Assembly (NCBI GenBank): GCA_021018995.1
Contig: CM037591.1
Coordinates: 71,017,901 to 71,081,900, forward strand
Origin: Chloranthus sessilifolius
Taxonomy: Eukaryota; Streptophyta; Magnoliopsida; Chloranthales; Chloranthaceae
Reading direction: 5' to 3'
DNA length: 64,000 bases
Within the stretch, counting starts at the first letter, position 1. The number at the start of each line of letters is the position of its first letter. Below, piece by piece: positions 57,898 through 64,000 of the stretch. Below the pieces are notes generated by a model. That model saw nothing but the letters and a program-made list of their open reading frames with translations. It was not told the DNA's origin and searched no databases. The translations under genes and the position numbers were made by a program.

Positions 57898-59276
57898 ATG
57901 TCGTCTAGAGGAAGAGGCCGACCAAGGGGAGGCCAACAGAGGAGTCTGCATAGTGGAGATGATTACATCTCTCCTACCAATAGAGTGCCTTTAGGAGGTA
58001 CCGACGCCCCAGGGGGCAGTAGTAGTAGACAGCATGATGATGAGGATCGAGATCGTCAGGATCAAGATCAAAGAGAACAAGAGAGACTTAGAGAAAGACA
58101 AGAGGACAGAGAGGAGCGATAAAGGATGATGCATACCATGGAGACCATGGCAGCTGCCATGGCACAACAAGCTGCATCCTTTGCAGCTCATGCAGCGAGA
58201 GAGCAGCAGCCGCCTACACCACCTATAGGACCCGCACTGCCTGTGCCCTCATCCTTTACAAAGTTTAGGAGGATGAGACCTCCTTCATTTTCAGGGCAGG
58301 CAGACACGATGGCAGCTGAAAATTGGCTGATGGAAATGGAGAAGGTCTTTAGCGTGCTGACATGCACGGAAGATGAGAGTGTGACATGGGCAGCCTACAT
58401 GCTGGACGGGGAGGCTGGGCCTTGGTTGAAGTTCGTGATATGGACGAGGGCTCAGGAGACCTCGGAGTTGCCTTGGACTTGGGAGGAGTTTGTTGAGGAG
58501 TTCAACAAACAATATTTTTCGGAAGTGGTAAAGAATCAACTTGAAATACAATTTCTACAATTAGTGCAAGGGAGAATGACAGTGAGAGAATATGGGGTGG
58601 AGTTTCTATGACTTGCCCATTTTACTCTGGATTACGGCGCTACCGATGTGATGAAGTCAAAGAGGTTTCAGCAAGGTTTGAAGCCTGAGGTTAGGGGAGG
58701 AGTAGCTCCATTTCAGTTGAGGACCTATGAAGAGGTCATGAGCAAGGCACTGGTTGTGGAAGAAGAAAATACAAATAGATATAGACAGAGAGAGCAACAG
58801 AGAGGAGGAAATGATCAAGGAAGATCGGGGAACTACGAACCGGTGAACAAAAAGCCGAGGTTCGTGGCCCAAAATCAGAGACCACAGTTCCAAGGGGGTT
58901 TCGGAAGACCGACGCAACAGCAACACCAACAGAGGTTTCCATTACTTGCGTCGGGGAGACCTTTACGCTATGAGAGCCCTGCCATGTCTACTAGCACTAC
59001 TATCACACAGGGTTCTCGTACAGTTTCTTCCGCGCCTCGAGAGACTTGTGCCAAGTGTGGCAAGCCTCAGAACGGTGGATTGTAGAGCAGAGACTAGGGG
59101 TTATTTTCGATGTGGCAAGGTGGGCCACTTGATCAAGGATTGCTCCGAGACTGACAAAGGAAAGACGGCTTCGGTTGCAGCACCACGAACCATTCAAGCA
59201 CAGAAGCCGGTCGTTCATGGGAGAGCCTATGCAGTCACTGCTCAGGAGGCAGGGAACGTGCATGACGTCATCCAAG
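57898..59276 (+). pseudogene. gag: Gag of element E2
   Basis: ATG 57898 starts MSSRGRGRPRGG. The frame has TAA at 58120 and TGA at 58609 (R expected), and carries FRRMRPPSFSG near 58266, WTWEEFVEEFNKQYF near 58472 and GRMTVREYG near 58570. A frameshift near 59080 follows. The zinc knuckle near 59098-59145 reads YFRCGKVGHLIKDC: its first Cys is Tyr (TAT), so metal binding would be impaired. The end (AYAVTAQEA...DVIQ) matches gag of C and stops at a splice donor. Confidence 0.88.
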
Positions 59277-59440
59277 GTGAGACTCTTTTAAATTAAGGAA
59301 AATTCAAAATTTTTTTTTTTTATAGAGAAGGTGCATTCACTAGGAATAGTATAGTTTCTTTCACTAAACACTAAATTTATAATTGAATTAGGGGTGTAAA
59401 TTGATGTGTAAATTATTGTATGTATGTATGTCTACTATAG
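59277..59440 (+). other. Predicted GT-AG intron between gag and protease of E2
   Basis: CAA-G/GTGAGACTC (donor) to CTACTATAG/GT-ACT-TTA (acceptor), 164 bp, with a T-run and in-frame stops (first at 59294). Removing it joins gag to protease in frame through a split Gly codon. C has an intron at the same place (14387-14555). Confidence 0.78.
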
Positions 59441-59960
59441 GTACTTTAACTATATATGAGAAGGGATGCTTTGTTGGATATGACGCGAGAGTGTTGATAG
59501 ACCCAGGGTCTACCCACTCATTCGTCACTCCACGTTTTGCCAAGAGGATGAAGATTGTTCCAGAGGTATTAGACTTTGTCCTATCTGTGTCTATTCCGAC
59601 TGGAGAGTTAGTGGACACGGAGTTAGCTCGCAAATCTGTCATTGTAGCAGTTCGAGACCTAGAGGTGCATGAATTGGAAGCAAAGTTGATACTGCTGGAC
59701 ATGCAAGGATTTGATGTGATCCTTGGCATGAAGTAGTTGGCGCAGCACAGTACAACGGTCGATTGCAAGAACAAAGTCATCATTTTCAGACCCAACATAA
59801 GAAGATCATTTCGGTTTCAAGGAGTGAGGTCGTCATCTTTGCCACTGATCTCAGCAGTAAGGGCCAAGAAAATGATCAGAAAGGGTTGCAGTGGATACTT
59901 GGCTTTCTTAAAAGAGGACAAGGAAGAAAAGAATGTCATTCCTGAGATAGCCGTTGTGCG
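59441..59960 (+). pseudogene. Aspartic protease of E2
   Basis: Active site VLIDPGSTHSFVTPRFA near 59493-59540, and LLDMQGFDVILGM near 59695-59733, followed by TAG at 59734 where TGG (W) is expected. The frame then continues open through the linker to RT ([16 protein letters not shown] region near 59875). Confidence 0.9.
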
Positions 59961-61273
59961 AGACTTCGCCAACGTGTTTCCAGAAGAATTGCCTGGATTA
60001 CCTCCAGAGAGAGAAGTGGAATTCGTCATTGACTTAGCACCGGGAATGGAGCCTATTTTGAAAACGCCATATAGAATGGCTCCTGCTGAGTTGATGGAAT
60101 TGAAAGAACAACTGCAAGAGCTCATGGACAAGGGGTTTGTCAGACCGAGTGTGTCTCCATGGGGAGCATCGATCTTGTTTGTCAAGAAGAAAGATGGGTC
60201 AATGCCACTATGCATTGACTATCGACAATTAAACAAACTCACTGTGAAGAACCGCTACCCTTTTCCTAGAATTGATGATTTGTTCGATCAACTACAAGGA
60301 GCAAGGTATTTTTCCAAGATCGATCTGAGATCTGGATACCATCAGTTATGAGTCAAGGCAGAGGACATTCAGAAGATAGCTTTCAGGACACGGTATGGAC
60401 ACTATGAATTCCTTGTGATGCCGTTTGGGTTGACGAATGCTCCGACTTCGTTTATGGATCTGATGAATCGAGTGTTTAAACCACACTTGGACTCCTACGT
60501 CGTAGTGTTCATTGACGATATCTTGATATACTCCAAATCTAAGACGGAATACAAAGAACATTTGAGGATTGCTCTACAGACGCTATGTGAACACCAATTG
60601 TATGCCAAACTCAGCAAATGTGAGTTTTGGTTGGAAGAGATTAGCTTTTTGGGACATGTTGTCTCAAAGCACGGTGTCACGGTAGATCCAGCAAAGATCG
60701 AAGCAGTGGTTAAATGGGAGCAACCAAAGACAGTGACCGATGTCCAAAGTTTTCTGGGCTTAGCAGGCTATTATCGACGTTTCGTCGAGGGGTTTTCAAA
60801 GATATCGGGACCTCTCACAAAGCTGACACGAAAGGATTCAAAATTTGAGTGGAGTGAGGCATGCGAGAAGAGTTTTCAAGAACTCAAAACGAGACTCACT
60901 TCGGCTCCAGTGCTAGCGATTCCTTCAGGTAGTGGAGGATACGTAGTGTACAGCGATGCGTCATACAATGGGTTAGGTTGTGTGCTCAACCAGCACAAGA
61001 AGGTGATAGCTTACGGATCAAGACAACTGAAAGAACACGAGAAAAATTACCCGACTCATGACTTAGAGCTAGCAGATCATTTTGTCTTTGAAGATTTGGA
61101 GACATTACTTGTATGGTGAGACGTTTGAAATTTTCACCGATCATAAGAGCCTCAGATACCTGTTTACACAGAAAGAGCTCAACATGAGACAGCGCAGATG
61201 GATGGAGTTCCTAAAGGATTATGATTGTTCTATATAGTACCATCCAGGCAAGGCGAACGTAGTAGCCGATGCC
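59961..61273 (+). pseudogene. Reverse transcriptase and RNase H of E2
   Basis: One frame, broken by TGA at 60349 (R expected), runs to 61119. RT blocks: [25 protein letters not shown] near 60160, [25 protein letters not shown] near 60272, [15 protein letters not shown] near 60424 and the catalytic IDDIL near 60513 (FIDD type). The RNase H has [15 protein letters not shown] near 60945 and [20 protein letters not shown] near 61013. A small deletion near 61075 shifts the frame; [17 protein letters not shown] and NVVADALSRK follow in the other frame, with TAG at 61237. Confidence 0.92.
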
Positions 61274-62854
61274 TTGAGTCGGAAGGGTTCATCTCAGTTA
61301 GCTTGCTTGATTTTTGGTATGCACCGGTGGAAATTATTGGAAGACCTGGCACTTGACGATGCGAACATTGAGTCGAAAGCTACAGGATCCTTTTTGGCTA
61401 ACATATCAGTGAAGCCAGTAATATTTGAGCATATCCACGATCTACAGATGAAAGATCCGACCTTAACAAAGATTCATCAAGACGTGATTGAGGGCATCAG
61501 GCCGGACTTCTCAGTAAAAGAAGATGGTTCTTTATTGTTCAAGGGTCGTCTCTGCATTTTGAACAATGCGGATCTAAGACGAATGATTCTTGATGAAGCT
61601 CATAAGTCAAATTATGCTATCCACCCTGATAGCACCAAAATGTACCTAGACTTGAAAAAGAACTACTGGTGGAGAGGTTTGAAGCAAGACGTGGCCAAAT
61701 ACATGTCACGGTGTTTGACTTGTCAGCAGGTGAATATTGATCATAGACATCCGGCTGGACTATTACAGCCTTTACCAATACCAGAATGGAAGTGGGAATC
61801 GATCTCGATGGATTTCATCGTTGGATTGCCGCGTACTGCCAAGAGACACAGTGCCATTTGGGTCATCGTAGATCGATTGACCAAATCAGCGCACTTTTTT
61901 CCATACAATACGATGTATACGGCAGGAAGACTGGCAGACTTATACATGAAGGAGATTATAAGACTACACGGGATTCCAAGCAGCATAGTTTCTGATCGTG
62001 ATCCACTTTATACATCCAAGTTTTAGAAGAAATTTCAAGAAGGAATGGGAACACGACTAGATTTTAGTTCTGCTTTCCATCCTCAAACCGATGGGCAGAC
62101 CGAACGAGTGAACCAAGTGATAGAAGACATGCTCAGAGTGTGCATGCTGGATATGCAAGGATACTAGGATGAGTATCTACCGTTGATCAAATTCGCATAC
62201 AATAACAGTTTCCAAACGAGCATTGGCATGGCACCGTATGAAGCTCTGTACGGAGGACGATGTAAATCACCCCTAAATTGGGAAGAAACAGGTGAAAAGT
62301 TCATTTTGGGACCAGAACTGCTTGAAGATAACGCCACTGTAGTGCGTATAATCAGAGAGAGGCTAAAGTCAGCACAGAGTAGACAGAAAAGTTACGCCGA
62401 CATCAAGCGAACTAGTGTTGACTATAAAGTGGGTGAACACGTGTTTGTGAAAGTGTCGCCTATGAAAGGTGTAATGAGATTTGGCAAGAGAGGTAAGTTA
62501 AGTCCCCGTTATGTTGGACCATTTGAAATTTTGGGATGTGTAGGTGAAGTGGCGTATCGCATTGGCTTACCACCGCTATTTGATCGGGTACATAACATTT
62601 TCCACATATCGAAGCTCAGAAAGTATGTGAACGATCCATCTCATGTGTTAGGAAGTCAACCTATGGAGATGTGTGAGGACATCAGCATGATAGAGGAACC
62701 AGTGGAAATCTTGGATTGAAAGGAACAAGTATTGCGCACTAAAGTGATTCCTTTAGTGCTTGTTCGATGGAAAAATCATCCTAACGAAGAAGCTACATGG
62801 GAACGAGAGGCCGATGTGAAAGAACAATATCCAGCCTTGTTTCCAATGACTTGA
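61274..62854 (+). pseudogene. Integrase and chromodomain of E2
   Basis: One frame from 61274 to 62854 with TAG at 62024 and 62165 (W expected at both) and TGA at 62717. Zinc region SNYAIHPDSTKMYLDL...CLTCQQ; core D in [11 protein letters not shown] in VSDRDPLY, E in DGQTERVNQ; YEALYGGRCKSPLNW near 62240; chromodomain from about 62760 (VRWKNHPNEEATWERE). Close copy of E1. Confidence 0.92.
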
Positions 62855-63067
62855 GAATCCAATGTAAACTACAAACATGTTTCAGGAATCTCAACAATAC
62901 TTGTAATTTAATGGAAGTTTTGATCAAGGTATGATAAATGAACAAATTTTTATATACACATGACCTTGAGGATGCGTTTTGTGGAACTAAGGATCACTTG
63001 ATGTCATAAACTACAAGAGAAATTAAATAAACAAAGAACTTGAAAATCTATAGAAATTGGGCAAAAC

Positions 63068-63806
63068 TGATTAATCGAATTTCAAATCGATTAATCGATT
63101 TGGAATTTTGATTAATCGATTTTGTTCGATTAGTCGACTGGCATGTGCCAGTGACTGTAAACTTGAGTACGAGTTAGAAAACATATAGAATGAAATTTTG
63201 ATTAATCGATTTAGGTTTCGACTAATCGATTTAGGTTTTCGATTAATCGAACTACATGTTCGATTAATCGAACAAACGGGGAATGTTAGAAGAATTTAGA
63301 GGGAATTACTGAATTTTCGATTAATCGAGGAGATTTCGATTAATCAATTTGTGATTTCGATTAATTGAATCGGGAATTCGATTAAATGAATAACTTAAGG
63401 GACTTATGAAAATTTGAAGAGGAACGATTTTGATTAATCGATGTGAAATTCGATTAATCGATTTTAGATTTTGATTAATTGAACCATGGTTCGACTAATC
63501 GAATAACTTAAGGAATCCTGAAAATTTTGGAAAGGACTGCATGATTTCGATTAATCAAAGTGAATTTTGATTAATCGATTTTGAAATTTCGATTAATCAA
63601 AATGGATTTTGATTAATCGACTGGCTCGCGCCAGTGAGCTCTAAAACTTAAATTTTTAAACGGATACGATTTCGATTAATCGAAATTATTTTGATTAATT
63701 GATTTTGACTTTCGACTAATAGATTTTGGAAATCGATTAATCGATTTTGCACGGCTTAACCTAGTTTTGAATCTCGATTAATCGACTTTGGATTTCGATT
63801 AATCGA
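63068..63806 (+). promoter_or_regulatory. CGATTAATCG array in the 3' region of E2
   Basis: About 24 copies, aligned with the array of E1 but shorter: the terminal unit of about 57 bp and one cgactaatcg unit are present once instead of twice. Many differences between E1 and E2 are C/T changes at the CG of the motif. The TATA box TATATATATAAAA follows at 63816. Confidence 0.9.
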
Positions 63807-64000
63807 GCCGGCGCCTATATATATAAAATTGGGGATTTCACTCCCCATTCGAAATCATTTGAGCTTTTCGGATTTTGGGTGTTTCTTCTTCTCCTTCTTC
63901 TCCAAACATTCGGCGCCCTAGGGTTGCGCATTCGTTGGTGTTTTGGATTGGATTCACGTGCGAGCGCATCTAAAACCCACGGTAAACCCTAAAATTAGCT

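Larger units (their letters stand above)
57794..64000 (+). mobile_element. Element E2: chromodomain (Tekay/Del-like) retrotransposon, runs off the window
   Basis: Primer site, gag, intron, protease, RT, RNase H, integrase with chromodomain, and the start of the 3' region with palindromes and TATA box. By comparison with E1 the extra ORF should begin about 75 bp past the window end. Several stops are C-to-T changes when compared with E1, for example TGA 62717 against CGA in E1. Confidence 0.92.

Noticed and set aside
59817..60215. Minus-strand ORF of 132 codons
   Set aside because: Shadow of the RT start of E2.
1..64000. Host protein-coding genes, tRNA or rRNA genes
   Set aside because: Every sizeable coding stretch is explained by element proteins or their extra ORFs; I saw no cloverleaf or rRNA sequence.

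Overview
The window is plant nuclear DNA made almost entirely of nested LTR retrotransposons of the Ty3/Gypsy superfamily. I see no convincing host gene, tRNA or rRNA gene. A flowering plant with a large, repeat-rich genome is suggested by Athila-like, Tat/Ogre-like and chromodomain (Tekay/Del-like) elements, by primer sites matching plant tRNA-Asp, tRNA-Arg and initiator tRNA-Met, and by stop codons that look like decay of methylated cytosines. The species cannot be named from the sequence.

Layout. Element A (1-10537, +) is Athila-like: the end of its 5' LTR, gag and protease, then an extra ORF and a full 3' LTR, with no reverse transcriptase or integrase. Element C (10538-15682 plus 29801-32667, -) is a chromodomain element. 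It is split by element B (15683-29800, +), an Athila-like element with both LTRs, a perfect 5-bp target duplication (GCCAT), gag-pol, an extra ORF and a small basic ORF. A probably also sits inside C, which stops at A's right end. Next come an unassigned stretch and F (33181-35109, -), an Athila-like gag fragment with part of an LTR. Element D (35110-50733, -) is Tat/Ogre-like: G-patch, RT, two RNase H domains, integrase, and two genes on the opposite strand, one with introns and a plant mobile domain (PMD), the other DUF7745-like. D joins E1 (50732-57793, +), a 5'-truncated chromodomain element, inside D's protease. The LTR of E1 also serves as the 5' LTR of E2 (57794 to the window end, +), giving a head-to-tail pair sharing one LTR.

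Main observation. Each family carries its own short self-complementary motif in clusters: CCTATCGATAGG (A, mostly half sites), TCAATCGATTGA (B), ATCGATCGAT (C), CGATTAATCG (E) and GCGCAACTANTAGTTGCGC (D). The clusters lie in non-coding DNA: in LTRs before the LTR promoter, and directly before the promoters of the extra ORFs. In B the 12-bp palindromes come as pairs with a 10-bp spacer almost every time. In E the repeat step is 20-21 bp. Both equal two turns of the helix. In B and E a TATA box starts about 10-12 bp after the last palindrome of the array upstream of the extra ORF. The extra ORFs of A, B and E share one domain family and have CGAT-type palindromes; D has unrelated ORFs and an unrelated palindrome. 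I propose that the extra proteins bind the palindromes of their own family, as activators or anti-silencing factors, by analogy with VANC proteins of VANDAL transposons. This is inference.

A second observation is a phase-1 GT-AG intron between gag and protease, at the same codon in C and E2 (169 and 164 bp). Only spliced RNA would join Gag to Pol.
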